A program made the position numbers and the translations under genes. A stretch of DNA of 64,000 nt, from positions 20,460,001 through 20,524,000 of the forward strand of contig CM075101.1 of NCBI GenBank assembly GCA_037576195.1. The letters are read 5' to 3'. The stretch comes from Phytoseiulus persimilis (taxonomy: Eukaryota > Arthropoda > Arachnida > Mesostigmata > Phytoseiidae). The stretch's first letter is position 1; every line of letters begins with the position of its first letter. The notes below the pieces were generated by a model, which was given only the letters and a program-made list of their open reading frames with translations, ran no database searches and was not told where the DNA came from. Shown here piece after piece: positions 20,645 to 33,588 of the stretch.

Positions 20645-23600
20645 GTATGCAGGGTAATAGCGAAAGTATTCAGTGGGGATCCGGGGCGGGCGAGCGGGGT
20701 CTTTATTTCGTGTCTTTGATCTCGGCTTGTGATACTATCAAGTGTGCAATAGGGGTTCTTGTTTTCTAATTGTCGTTTGCCCACCCGCGCGGGTCGCCTC
20801 TGACACGGACAGCGAGCTTCTGTTGTTGGTGGAGGCGGGGAGGGGGAGAAATAGATCGGCTCCCGGTTCGCACTCGGAGACTGGCCGTTGACGCCGCGGG
20901 CAACGGGTCGATCCCGGGGCAGATTTGCGTTGGATTCCGAGCAAATCGTTTTTCCGGGACGCGGACATGCTTCGGACGCGAGGAACATTTCCAGAGAAGC
21001 GATCTCTAAAAATATTCAGAGCTTCTCCATTTGGAAGCGACGCGAGGACGACCTGCGGGCGATAAGCTCAATCCGTGTCTGTGAGAAACCAACTTTAGTG
21101 CTTTACTCCTCGTCGTGACTGTCTCTTACCTTGGTGCGGCAGCTTCCTTTCTGCTCTGTGAAAAGACAGCCAGCGATTCGTGTTTCGCCTCTTTGTGTCT
21201 TTTTGAGCCGTTCATCGATCGATGGGAAGGATGATAGACCCTGTGCATGCATGACCAGGTAAGCCCCGGAACGATGAGACGGGAAACTGCCGAAAATCGA
21301 GGAAACTTCGAGCGGTCAACGCGACGGAAAGACGGAAGGAGTGGGAAGCGGGAGTCTATGAGCAGCTCAGAGACGGAAAACTGTGCGAAACAAGGAGATA
21401 CGGTAGAGGGATCGAAGAAAACGAAGTTGGTCATGGGCAGACAGACGCCGATCACCATGCAGGAGGAGATGTGTGCGGGTGGGAAGGTATGGAGAGCTTC
21501 AGTCACCGAGAAGGCACTTGTCGTGAAAGAGTATGCGGTTGAGACAGGCGAACGGGGAATCGAGGGAGTGCTGCTCGCCTTGCGGAACTAGCTGCCGCCC
21601 TCCATCTGATTCTCTTCGCTACATCCTTCCATTGCTTGTATTACGCGTCCTCACGTCACCAATCGATTGTGCCGTGCTCGAGAGTCGGTTTCTTTCCCCC
21701 GTCGTGCAACGGCAGTGTGCCAGCAGGTTGGAGAACCGCTCAGCTGGTTTGCGAACGAAGGATTCGCGTATCTGAAAATAATTATTTGTCTTGTCAATAA
21801 AGCCGAGTCGAAGAATTGGCCCTCCGTCGTCGAGCTGTTCTCCAACTCTCGGGTCTCGAGGGTTAGCGAGTTTTGTCTCTCGTCGGACAGACGGATTCGC
21901 ATGGTGGCTGGCTCCACCGATGGAACGGGCATCCTTCGGTTCGGGCGAAGGAGGAGGGCGGTCGGGGTCGGGATTCCCTCGAGGGGCAAGCACATCGAAC
22001 AAAGGTGAATTTGTATGCAGCGGTCCGCACTTGCTTTCTTCAACGTCTGAGTCTGCTCCTAGTTCCTTGGTCCGCTCGGCCCTGTGGTTGGTTGCCTCAG
22101 TGGCTGCGTGTGGTGCGAGGAACGGTTCCTTCGCACAATCTTCGCCAATCCTCTAGGGCGACCCTGAGTCATCAGTTTGTCGAATCGAAGCTAGTTTTAT
22201 TACACGAACTCCGCTCCATCCGTGCGTCTGCCCGTCACTCAGTCAGACCCATCGACAACCGACATGCAACAAAAGCAAACATTATCATACACTGTAAGGA
22301 GCAAGTTCCCAACTCGAGCCACCTTGCGATGGCATGGGGATCGTTCCCTGTCGAGAAGCCTGTCGGATCGAGAGTGACTCCTCAGAATAACTTTCGGCGC
22401 GGTCTCCGAGCAATTTCTACCGAGGATCGAACGAACGCTCTGTTCAATCCGAACGGGATACAAGCTGAACGAAGACACTCGGACTTGTGAACGACGGGCT
22501 TGTGGTGCACCGTGGATATTCTGGCTTTAGCGCCGTGCTTCCTCCCATTGCGCGCGATCCTACTTGAAGCTCCCTCTCGGCGCTCAACGAGCTGCTAGAA
22601 GCGGTGGGAGGTTCGGTCTGAAGACAATAATCAACTTCTGAACGAACTGACAGCGAAAACGGTCACGACGGAACCAGAACACGACAGACTTGGATTCGTT
22701 ATCATTTATTCGAGGGACGGCTGGGAAGCAGAGTCGGCTTTGTGCCGGAGAAGCGGAACTCAAGGCATTTCATCAAATTGAGCCGATTGTTGCTAAAACG
22801 GACTCCCCGTTCCTCCACTTCCGCAGCGCGATCCCGCAGCAGCCGAGGGGCAATATGTTCGCCGTTTCAGGTGGCATCGTCTGGAGCATGGAGAACTGCG
22901 GCGTGGCGTTCAGTGGGTACTTCCAGCTTCGGTAGTCAGTCCGCCTCAGTTTTTCCCTCCGTGTGGCCTCATTGTGGATTTGTGTTTGCTTCCACGGGTC
23001 GGTCAAGCAGACTTTCGGAGGGAAAACACAAACGAAACACCAACGCCTGCATCGACCGAGTCTTTTCGCCATCAATGAGGTTGAACTAACCACGACTGAC
23101 AACAAGTCGGCTGACTGGTCGGGTTCGTCCTTCGACTCTGTCCGCACGGGGTAAACACTTTTGGTCTTCCGCCCCGTCCGGACGGAGTTGAGTTGGCCAT
23201 CTTTCTTCTGTTGAACAGCCCAGACAAGAACAATACCGAACAGCTCTGTTCCTTCGCTTGGCCACACCGTTCGCTTGCTAGCCGGGACGGCTTACAGATG
23301 AAGCGCCTCAACTAGCCGTTCACGGATCTGCTATAATACAGTGACGTTTCTTGTTTCTGCACCTTGTGCAAATGGGAGGATGTCTCATTGTGTATGGCGC
23401 CGAGGAATCACATTCGGCTCAATCCACCCAGAAGAAACTTTCGGGAAAGCGGGATGGTCAAGAACTCACTTGACATAGCGATGGAGCTATATGGGAGCGA
23501 TCACCTGACCGGTAGAAATCGCCGAGGCTGGAAGTGGAGCAGCCATGTTTGAGTCTCCAGGAAGAATTGGAGAAGCTAAATCCTTGATTACCCGGGGCCA

Positions 23601-25259
23601 ATTCAGAGAACAATGACTGGCAGCCCAAGAACAACCCGCACCCTCACTTTGTTCTTGGCACTGGTTAAGCGGCGGATCATGCCCGCTGCTAGCCACCCAA
23701 CACCGTTTAGTTGAGGAGTTGGCTTGACAGTTCGCGATTTCTGTGCCGTTACCGAAGCTGGGCGCTCACCGTTCCTTCTGTTCTTTTCTGTTTTATTTGA
23801 TCGCGCAACAACAACAGCCATCGCTAGGAAACAAGAATGTCTATCTGCTCGCTCGTCGGCGTGTGAGCGTCCTTATCGAAATTGTTGCGCACTGCTTCCA
23901 GCGGAGGAAACGAGGGGCTCGCCGTGTACAGGTTGTCCAGTCGAAAAGATACTTTGTTGTATTCATTCAACAACTTCGCGCTGACGACGGCGGAGCGAAC
24001 GGTTCTGATAATTCGTGGTGTAATCGGAAGCAAGCACTGAAGAAAAACAAAGCAAGAACAATAGGCTCTCCTTATCACCTCGACGAAATCGTACGGAACC
24101 TTTACATAACCAGAAACCGGGTCTCCGATGGCGTCGGCAACGGCAATCCACAGAGAATTCATTAGAGCACTCTGATTCCGCACTCAGGAACGGTCGCTAT
24201 CACTTTCCCGTAAGTTCCGACAGTTTCTGTCGGCGGTTTCGTGCGCTGTAGTTAGTTTCCCGTCATTCGTGGGTGATGCTCTACCTCTCTGTGTTGATCA
24301 GCGAGGACGACGATCACGACCCGCAAGTGGCTTCGGTGATGATAGCCACAACGAGATGAAGCGATAAAAGGCCGGGCAGCATGACGACGGATAAACGGAC
24401 GGTTGGACGGCGGATTAAAACACGATCCGGTCAGTAGTTTTCTGTTCTTTCCCTCTCAACGAAATTGTGGTTTCGGATTCCTTGATTGAGTGGTGAGTTT
24501 ACAAACGAGCCAACGTGTTGGGTTTCGCGGGTGAGAGCAGATGTTCAGTGCTTCTGATCCCGATAATGGCAATGATCTTCGTCAGGATGTTGTACATGAC
24601 GGTGATTGGACGACGATAGCGGCGACAGCGATGGAAACGATGTGTTCCGATGATAGCCGAATCCTTCCGTTTATAATCTCGTTAATCGTTCCGTCAGAAG
24701 GCTGCCATTCTGGGCTGGTCGAACTTACCGAACCCAAGAAATCCTCTCCCAGTATGATTCATTCCGAAACAATCATTCTAATACACATGACTGAACTGCA
24801 GAACAATCGACGAGAGCAGAGAAACAGATGAAGGTTTACCAGATGAACTCTGAGCGGACGACTTCACCGTGGTACCATGGATCACCACGGCTTCGGCTGT
24901 AAATCTGTGGTGAGCAACGTTTTCCAGGACGTCGTAAGCCCGCGGTCATGGAACTGACAGCAGTGGAAGAGTCCCGATGCACGTGTGCGACAGCTCCCAA
25001 TTCGAAATTGCCTTGAAAGTGTTTGATTCGCGTAATTAACGGATCATTTAAACACAGTTTTGATCCGCCGTAAATAAGTTGCCAAGTAAAACCGCGTTAA
25101 CAGCCTCCTTTGGAGCTGTCAGAGCGTCCGTTCCCTTGATCACACAACGAAGGAGGGGGAGGAGGGCTGGGTAAATAAATATCATCTGCTCATGAAACTC
25201 GCTATGACTTTCAACATTCACCTCATAGATCAGGGTAAAGTGGAATTCCTTTGCGTCGT
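20645..25259. other. Long stretch without recognisable genes
   Basis: The most exon-like piece is 21716-22004 (+), with raised G/C at third positions, an acceptor-like GCAACGGCAG and a donor AACAAAG|GTGAAT. The opposite strand is open as well and no domain is visible, so it is not called as a gene. A purine-rich + frame at 21247-21591 is similarly uninformative. From about 24200 to 25260 only short frames remain. Confidence 0.45.
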
Positions 25260-26072
25260 GGTGTACGCAGCAGGTGGACGCTCAAGTAGACGAACGAAAA
25301 GACATCCGAATGGACTGACAAGCAAACAAACAAGAGGACGAACGAAGTAACGAACAAGCGAACGAGCAGCGAGAGGGCGAATCATAGCTGCTGCGCCAAA
25401 AAATACGAAGCTACAAATAAAGAACGTCGACGACGGGTGAGCTTCCTTTTCTTCTTCTGTTGCTGCTGCTGCGGCGGCGGCGGCTGCTGCTGCTCTTCTC
25501 GTTGTTCCATGAAGATGAACGAATGAACCGAAGGAAGACCCGTCGGATACCCTGACGGGCGGACGGAGCCGGCAAGCAGCCGACGAGAGCGGAGTGATGG
25601 GCGAGGAAAGATCTCCGTTGGCTGATCCAGAGCATCGGCTCCACTATGGTTGAGGCGCTACAGCATCAGAGCCAGCATCGAAGCCAGAGGCAAGAGGAAA
25701 GTTCTTTTTTCTGAAGCACCTCTTTCTTCCGTTTCTCACGTGCTGCTGTTGTCGTCGACGTGGACGACGACGTAGTGGATGGAGCGGGAAGATCGACCGA
25801 CCAACGGAGCAGGCCAGCAGCCAGTCAACCAGCAGAAGATTCCTTAGCTGTCGACACTCCCCTCGTTTCGTTTGGCTTTGGCGGCCCCGTGTTTGGACAG
25901 AGAAGCATCCAGTGAGCGCGCCGCGCCGTACGAGCGCTGGCCGCAGTCGGCGGCTCAAGCAACTTCAAGTCAGTCAGATCAGCGGCGGCGGCAACAACAA
26001 CGACGTCTACGTCGTTCAAGTCGAAGTCATCGACGACGACGACAACGACCGGTCAAGCAGCAGAGGATAATA
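25260..26072 (+). promoter_or_regulatory. 5'-leader-like region with CAG/CAA/CGA repeats
   Basis: This region carries a degenerate GAAC/AAGC tetranucleotide tract (25315-25380), repeated CAGCCAGTCAACCAGCAG words (about 25812-25832), AAGTCAGTCAGATCAG (25965-25980, initiator-like TCAGT) and GGCAACAACAACGACG and CGACGACGACGACAACG runs (25988-26049). It ends at an ATG in strong context. Such CAA/CGA-rich leaders are typical of arthropod transcripts. I infer a possible transcription start region; no core promoter element is decisive. Confidence 0.28.
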
Positions 26073-26156
26073 ATGGTGAAGACATGGAGGAAGAAAGAAC
26101 AAGCTTCAGTCTTCGTTCTTACCCTTCTTCTCGTCTATGCAAAATCGTTTCACTAG
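26073..26156 (+). CDS. Short secretory-type ORF, 27 codons
   Basis: The ATG has A at -3 and G at +4. The 27 residues start with a basic head (MVKTWRKKEQ), followed by a hydrophobic core (ASVFVLTLLLVYA) and KSFH before a TAG. This is the shape of a signal peptide, so the frame could be a start exon, yet the only downstream GT dinucleotides before the stop are poor donors (CTC|GTCTAT, ATC|GTTTCA). It may equally be a short upstream ORF in a leader, or chance. Confidence 0.22.
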   Translation: MVKTWRKKEQASVFVLTLLLVYAKSFH

Positions 26157-29100
26157 ATCGATTGGATCGTTGCTGTTGTCGACCACGTTGACGTCGAGAG
26201 CCTCGGCAGAGTCCGAAAACCGCGTCCAAGCGGGTTCCATAGCGAGTCCACCGAGTAGCTCCGCTGCGCTAAGGAGTAGAGTCCGTGTAGGCTTTCATTG
26301 TAAACGATGTTTTAAATAGCTCTGGTTATCGATTCCTGAAAATCCGAACGGGGCTCACGTTCCTGCGGTCTACGGACGTTTGCGGTGCTTCCATCCAGCG
26401 TAGTCTGATGGCTTCCCTCCCTAATCACAGCTGTCGCGTTCCGATGTAACGCACAGGCTACAAGTTACGCCATTTATGCGGAGCTCATTGTGCTGTACTC
26501 GTGTTTGGCGGCGATGACGACGAAGTCGCTCGTATTGCTCGCCGGCGTTCTCCTCATCATTCACGAGATCTTCCAAACAATGTTCAAATAGGGATAATGA
26601 TCGAACGCTTTTGGATAATGTCGATACGACGGTTGTATCGGGCTCAATTCGGAGATCAGCGGAGAGGTGGTTCGAATATTTTAAAGTAACATGATCGGAA
26701 GATTATCCAGCAGCTGCTCCGCTGAATGGAAACACCCGGCATGATGAAGTGGTTAATCCGGGGATTATTGAGGGAGTAATACGTCGGAATATGAAAAAGG
26801 AGAACCGAACGCGACGTTAGAGCGAGCTGAAGGGATCGGTGCTTCTCGACGTACAGACATTCCCCGTTCGAGGCAGCTGAAACCGGGTTAACTCATGTCG
26901 ACACTGACGACGACATCGAGGATGCGCAGAGGGAGCTGCGCACCGAAGGATCACAAAGCGCATTTTTTGTTTTTTTTTTCTGCTCTTTTCATTGACAAAA
27001 CGGAGGAACAATGAAAGAGAGAAGGAAAGGAGGAACGAGCGGTGAGGGGAACAATAGCATGAAGCTACCGCTCGCCGGCGATGATGGTTTGTTGTCCAAA
27101 GGGGTAAACGGGGAGAAATGAGAGTGAAGTACAAGGAGACAGGTTGTGGTTGTTGTCACCGTCGTCGGTGGCGGTGAAACAGGCGGGGTGTCGGTCGGCC
27201 GCAAGGAAAAACGAATTGAATGCAGTGAAAGCGATGATCCCGTCACCGGAATCTGCGGGGTAGGACCAGTGTCCTGCCAGTCAACTGAAGACATGCTATT
27301 TCCGATAGCTCGAGATGCTCGCCTCGTCGACAACGGCTCCTCCACTCACTCTGTATTCTTCAATCGCTGCGTATGAATATACTCTCCTCTGCTCCGCGAG
27401 CAAGACCGGGAATTTCTCAGGAGTGACAATGATGATTTCGCGACCTGAGCATGTAATTCATCGAGGGGAATTGGCATCACGGGGGTTGCATCATTCCAGA
27501 TACGGAATGACAAACTGAGAGCTGCTTTCACGGGGACAAGACGCAGACTGGATAGTTCCTGATCATATCTCGTTCCGAGCTAGTCGTATCCAATCATTGC
27601 GGTTCAATCCAATTAGCTCGTGTTAAGGCGATTTGCGGATCGGGAATCGAGTTGTTTCTATGATGAGCAGCGAAACAAAGAGAAACAAGCTTCGAGCGAG
27701 CGAATGAAGCCGCTTAAAAGGATGCAAGAAAGACGACCAGCAACTTGATGTGTTGTTATCGCGCTCCGATTGAGACCCCCTATCGTTCGTGGCTTGCTGA
27801 GCGCCAGCTACCACCACCAGCAGTGCCAGCGGCGGCACCAGAGGTAGCGGCTGTATCAAACTTTGGGCAAAGCACGCTAAATATTCAGATTCAATTATTC
27901 TCTCGCTCGCTTCCGAAGCGTTGCAGCTTCATCGTCTGCCGCTGCCGCGCTGAGCTTGAAGGAAGTTGAAGTCTGGTCTGGTCTGCTTGGCTCTGCTCTG
28001 AATTTTCGCCTCGCCCCCCGCGTGAAGTGTCTGCGCACTCCGCCGCTCATGGCACGACCACTCCCCCGCGGAACCCTTCCTCGATGCGACGGAGCAGCGG
28101 GGCGAGGGCGTTATTATATTATAGATCATAACCATTTGTTATCTTTACACCACGCTTCCTCTTTCTCTCAGCGAGGCTCATTAAAGCCAGGGCGACTAAC
28201 GTAGCGTTGGTCTCCGAGCGTTTCTTTATTATGACTTGTTTCTTCGAGCTCACTCATCGCTTATTTCCCTATCGGGCGGCTGAGCCAATCATCTTCACGA
28301 GGATCCCGTTCCGACGAGAGCCTGACGGTGTTGTTACCCTTCAACCATTGGCGCGAGGCCTCGTCTCGCGCCAGAGTCGACTGGTCCTCGCTCGGTACTG
28401 TTTTCATTTTCGACAGAACGGATTCCAGTTTGAACCTCGGCGCGGTCAATCCATGATCCGTATTCGGTTCCGGAGCGGGCCGGCAAGGCACTCCGAGTGC
28501 CGTGGAGTGTGATGTTGACACAGCTGGCGGGTGAACTCCATGAAATCGATCGGGCGCCCAGCTCATCGATGTCGCACCATCACGCCAACGATTGCCGCGG
28601 AATGCAGCCACAAATTGATTTCGACGGCTGCGAAATTCCGCAGTGGACTCAGTCAGATCAGGAAACATCTCATCAGCCCGAGTTGCTTCATCTGACCTGA
28701 CTGACAATCGCGATGAGTCCCTCATCGAGATTCCGTGACTCACTGAAGATTGTTCAATGACGATATCGCACCTTCGGTGGATTGGCCGCCGCGAACGAAC
28801 AAGCGCACTCATCGGGCACCCGGGGTAACAACTCTTAGTGTTCTTGTCTCTGGAACGATAATCTTCTGACATTTGGCCTTTGGTTTGTGTCAACTCGACT
28901 GATCATTTCGCCTGAAGTGGGGAGTGGAGGGCTCGTTTTCGCTGTTCGTCCGTCTGCGTTGTTGACTGCCTGGCCCACAGCACAATGCGGCGTTGATCTC
29001 TTGATACGGACAGCCAGGCCAGCTCCGTGCGGGACGATCCGCCGGCAACTAACCAAGCAAGCCACCAGCCGAGTTAGCCACCAGCTCGGCAGGATGACCG

Positions 29101-29987
29101 CCGCTCAAGCGGCCGCCAGCCCAACGTTGCTAGCAATCGGGAGTCTGTGGCGCCAAAAGAGACCTAGAGCGAGTCATTGTTATCCACTCACAGTGGTAGA
29201 AACAGGAGGCGAAAATGACCGAGTGACTGTTGCGTACCCGCCACCGCCGCTTTGGAGATTGGTATCTTATTATTTATTGTCGCCCAATTGGCGACACCGA
29301 GTTCGCAGCGCCGGCCACCGGCAACGAATCTCAGAGAGGTTTCGAGAATTGATACCGGTGGTCGGCTGCCCCGGCGCACGTAGAGCGGACGCCATCGAGA
29401 ATTGCGGGGCTTCGCGAGAACTGGTTCCGTTCATCGGTCAAGCTGTTTGGAGAAGTTCTCCACCTGGCCCTAGAACCGGTACCGAAGACATGGCTGTGGA
29501 GGCGATGCGGTGACCATTTCGTCGAACGGCTGCATGAGCCATAATCAATTTCTGTGGTCACTGTGTTTCCGCACGGGACGAGGAAGTTTCCGGAAGAGAA
29601 AAGCGCATTTAGGCCGGGAATGTGCGTTTGTTTTTTCAGTTATGTCGTCTGCTTCATGATCAATCGCCCGTTTGGTTTATTTCCGAGTCGTGTAAGTCCG
29701 CCATCGCTGCCCTTCGTATCGGACGAGTCACGTGGTGTGCGGCAGCCCGAAAGAATTATCGAGTGCGTATTGTGTTACGAAAACAAAGGTCACCGCTGGA
29801 TTTGGACTGCGAACATAATTCGTCGCACACTGCGGGGCGCATCCCGACCAAATTCTACGCGGTCGTCGTTGGTGACCGCGCGGTTTCGGCATTTAGCATG
29901 TTACGATCGCGTTTCGTGATTCGGAAACAATGGCCAACAAGTGGCTTTTTAGGTCATTTTCAATGACGGAGCTGCTGCCGGCACAGC
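26157..29987. other. No recognisable gene
   Basis: Open frames up to about 210 codons (28261-28893 -, 28887-29513 +) lack recognisable domains. A GGCGCGAG...CTCGCGCC hairpin (8-bp stem) lies near 28349-28372, which is expected by chance at this frequency. A CAC/GGT-rich patch lies near 27140-27180. Nothing else is supported. Confidence 0.45.
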
Positions 29988-30104
29988 ATGACCGCCGGCC
30001 TTATCGTATCGATCTTCCTGAGTGTTTCGAGTCCGTTACGAGCGTTCTCGCGGAACGTCCCCGCGTCAGCCCCGACGATAACTAAGATGCTTTTCCTTTT
30101 CCAG
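29988..30104 (+). CDS. Weak candidate start exon with hydrophobic leader and splice donor
   Basis: The ATG at 29988 has A at -3. The 39 codons begin MTAGLIVSIFLSVSSP, a plausible signal-peptide core, and end MLFLFQ at CCAG|GTGAGT, a consensus donor with the exon ending in phase 0. The pyrimidine-rich CTTTTCCTTTTCCAG immediately before the donor could alternatively be a splice acceptor, in which case this is not an exon end. A - strand frame (29960-30370) overlaps. The product is unidentified. Confidence 0.22.
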
Positions 30105-33100
30105 GTGAGTAACGAGATCCTACAACCCGCGATTGTTATGCAAGCGGGGGCTCGATCGAGAGAACTCCTCTGATCGATCCGTTTGTCGTATCCGGACCCC
30201 TGCGGATGTTGGGCATCGACTGGATCCGTTCTTAATCCTCTCTGATCGTAGACTTCATCTGGCGTCGATGGTTTTCGGGGAGGCACGAACTGCGTTGGGT
30301 TTTTTTCCACCGCCACTCCCTCGAAGAGAACCAGAGTCGTTCGGACGGAATTCTCGGAGTTTCGGCTCAACTCCCGAGTCGGGATTTCTCAGTAAATTGT
30401 TTCTGCTAAAGAAAGCCAGCCTCGGTTGATGGCTCAGAGAGCCTCGGAGGGAGTCTGGGTCGTAGAGCTACCGCTGTGGTCTGCTGTCAATATTTACACT
30501 TCTGTTCTTACCTCACAGCGGCAGAGATTAGTCTTTATGTCTCCAAGATGTCACCATCACACAAACTCACTCAACCGCTCGCTCGCCCACTCGCTAAGAG
30601 TTTGTGAAAACAAAAGGATAAATTCGATTGACGCCGCGAAGGTCCGGGAGGAGTTCGTGGGCCGTCTTTCTCCCGCGGGCTGACATTTTACAGCTGGACG
30701 TCTTGGGAAAATATTGCGGAGCTCCTCATGACCACTGTGTTATCCGTGATTCTTCGAGTTTGGCAACGAAACGAATGCGCCAAGAAACAGGGCTCGAAGT
30801 TCATGGAGTTGCAGAACCATTCGGGAAACGGCGATGGAACCGTCGAGCGGGCCCTTCCGCCGTCGAGGAACATCCTCTTTTCGTGGTTCCTGTCGAGAAT
30901 CGCGAGGAGGTACCGTCTGCGCGGGGTTTGTTCAGCTTCGAGGTGAGGTGAGGAAAGCCCGGTCTCCGTCGTTGACTTATCGCTGCTGTCTGGTCGGGCT
31001 CTGTGTGTGCTCGCGCGCTTGCTTACTTGCGCTCGCGGCTCGTCTGCTGCAGGAGAAGCAATGGAGGCTCAAATTGGGCGAAAACCCATTTGGAGAACCA
31101 TCACCCGGCGTCATGGCTCCCTTCTCCCTCTACAGCTCCCCTCTTCTCTCCTAAGGGCTCCCTCGACGAGCAAGCGACCGGACAGTCGGTTAGCCGGAAG
31201 CCGTCGGATCCATCTCGGCGGGACGGGGGGCGATTTGTAGATCCGACCGAGCGACCGACGCTGGTTTCGCCGGGTCCGCAATCTGTAAATTTCTTCCCGC
31301 ACTCCATCTTGATGCGCCATTTTTCCTTTCGAATGCAGATTATTGCTCTGCGGCGCCTTCGGATCTTTGTTGGCCGACCAGCCACTGAGGGATTCCATTG
31401 GCGAAGGCTGAGGGAAACTCGGCTCGGAATAGCCAAACTGATGTCGATTCGACCTCCCGCTATCTACTCGTCAGCCAATCGTTTGTTTTGTCTGTTGTGA
31501 TAGTAGCTCCTATCGATTGAATGCCTGCTGCTTGTGTCAACTCATTGTCAGGAGCGACGATTGATGCTTTCGAGTGAAACAATTATCTCACGCGTGAGTT
31601 TCCATTGCACTCGCCGCCTGATCGAATGCGATGAAAAATATCCGTGGAACGTCAAACAATCTCGCCCTAATCCAACGAACCCATCGAGTGAGCGAGCGAT
31701 CGATTGACAGCCTGCCACCGATTGACTGAACGGTCACTAAACGATTGACCAGACGAATGAGGTTAACGACGCCGACCACGACTATGACGACGACGACGGC
31801 AAAGTTGTCATATGAAAAGAGCGACCTGTGCTGAAAGAGTCAAATCCATTATGAGAGAGGAAAGCTCTCAATTCGGAGCTCTCACCCTCGATGTAGTCGC
31901 TCCTCGAGCTCGTTATATGGTCTCCGCACGCGGGCTTCAGTCCTGACACCGACGGCCGGACGAATTCGGCGGACAGGGGTCCGTTCGGTGCAATGAATTG
32001 AGCAGTTAGAGCGTGAATCGAGCGAAATTTATTGAGCCGACGAGCATTATGTTCGATACAGAGTTTGTGTGAGCGTGTGTAGGATGTCTCTAATTCACGG
32101 CCGGGCGCGACATTCGGAACTTTAGACCGAGCGACTCGGTCCGGGACCATCTGGCTGGTTGGTTGCTTGATGGAACGCTAATTCTCTTGTTCCCCTAATG
32201 CTTGTGCCCAGACAGGCTTTTGAATTGACTCGCTTGCGCACACTCGCTCGCTCGCTTCGAAACCCCTCCCGGCGCGGTCTATCGTTGTTCCTCCAGTGCA
32301 TACTGAAACACAATGCGAAATGCGACCAAGACTTCATTGTGAACTGAAAGACGAAACGAAGTTAGGGCACGAGGGGGAGAGAGCGTGAAACGTTCTTCTA
32401 TCGACCCCTCGGAGAAAAAGGCTGAGAGTGAAAAGAGGGATGCACGAAGAGAAGAGCGGAAGGAGAAACGGAACTCTTTGTATCGGCCCAACAGACGAGT
32501 CGAACAAACTCGTGAAACACGATCGATACGAATCCGAGGGGGACGGGACTGGAAATTGATAATTGGACGCATCGGAGCGACTTTGTTTGCTAACGCCTCC
32601 GTGGCTCGTGAATTTCGTGCGAACGCGAGCTGCGAAAACTTTCTTTTCCGCTCAGGTGGATATCCTACGGAAGCGTGCCGGCATCGCCAGCGAGTGGATC
32701 TCGGGCGCCATGTCGGGAGGTTTCAAAATTTCGAGGTTTAGTGTTTGTTGGATGCTTCCTCGCTTGATTGCTAGGCCGCTTGCTTGCTTGAACGATTCCC
32801 TCAGATGGTTCCTCGCGCGGTGCGTTACTCGTCTCCCTGTTTAGTTCCGTGCCTGGAACCTCGCTCGGTTAGTAGGTTGTATGCTTGATTGCTTGCTTGT
32901 TTGGTCGGCTGCTTCGCTCGCCGGTCCGCCCGCTGTGTCGCTACCCGAATGTGTGTCGAGGGTTCGCTGTACAGAACGTCTATCGGGTGTCTTTCGTTAC
33001 CCGTTCCATCTGTCTAATTCGAGCACGAGCGGAGTTGTGGTCGTCGTTGAAACAAACGTTTGACCCGCGACAGTCGCTAACGAAGCAGGCGCTCGGATTT

Positions 33101-33568
33101 GGGAGAGATCGCCACAGCATCCCTCATGCGGAACGTACCCGCAACCCGCGTGCTCGTCCCCTCGTTCTCCCCCTGAACCCCGCGTCCGATATTCGGGATA
33201 TCGTTTCTTGCCGCGTGATCCAGCCGGAAAATTCGAATTCCGGGAAGAATACGAAATGGGGTAATAAATCCGCTCCTGGCGCTCGTTTACGATTCTTCGA
33301 TTCTATCGTGACTCTGAAACTTTTGCAACATTTGCGTCGACGTACGTGAGACAAAACATCGGACGGATTTCGCGAACGTCCGGTGGCACTCTCCTTGAGT
33401 GCTTCGAGTCGATCGGAAAATGTTCCATCATCGAGCCCATTGCGCTCGAAATGATTACAATAGTTTATCAATCTGTTGGTCGTCGGCCGCCAGGCCAACC
33501 GAGCGTCCCATCGCTGGCTCGCTTGGTGGATCCCTCTTCGAAGCCCTTCCGTTTGGTTTGCGTTTCGG

Positions 33569-33588
33569 CGAACGAACGAACGAACGAA
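33569..33588. repeat. CGAA tetranucleotide microsatellite
   Basis: Five consecutive CGAA units, followed by degenerate copies. Confidence 0.85.

Noticed and set aside
21716-22004. Possible exon with raised G/C at third codon positions
   Set aside because: The opposite strand is open over the same bases, splice signals are mediocre and the product is unrecognised.
28261-29513. Adjacent long frames (- 28261-28893, + 28887-29513)
   Set aside because: Both about 210 codons, but composition resembles background translation and no motifs, splice signals or start contexts stand out.
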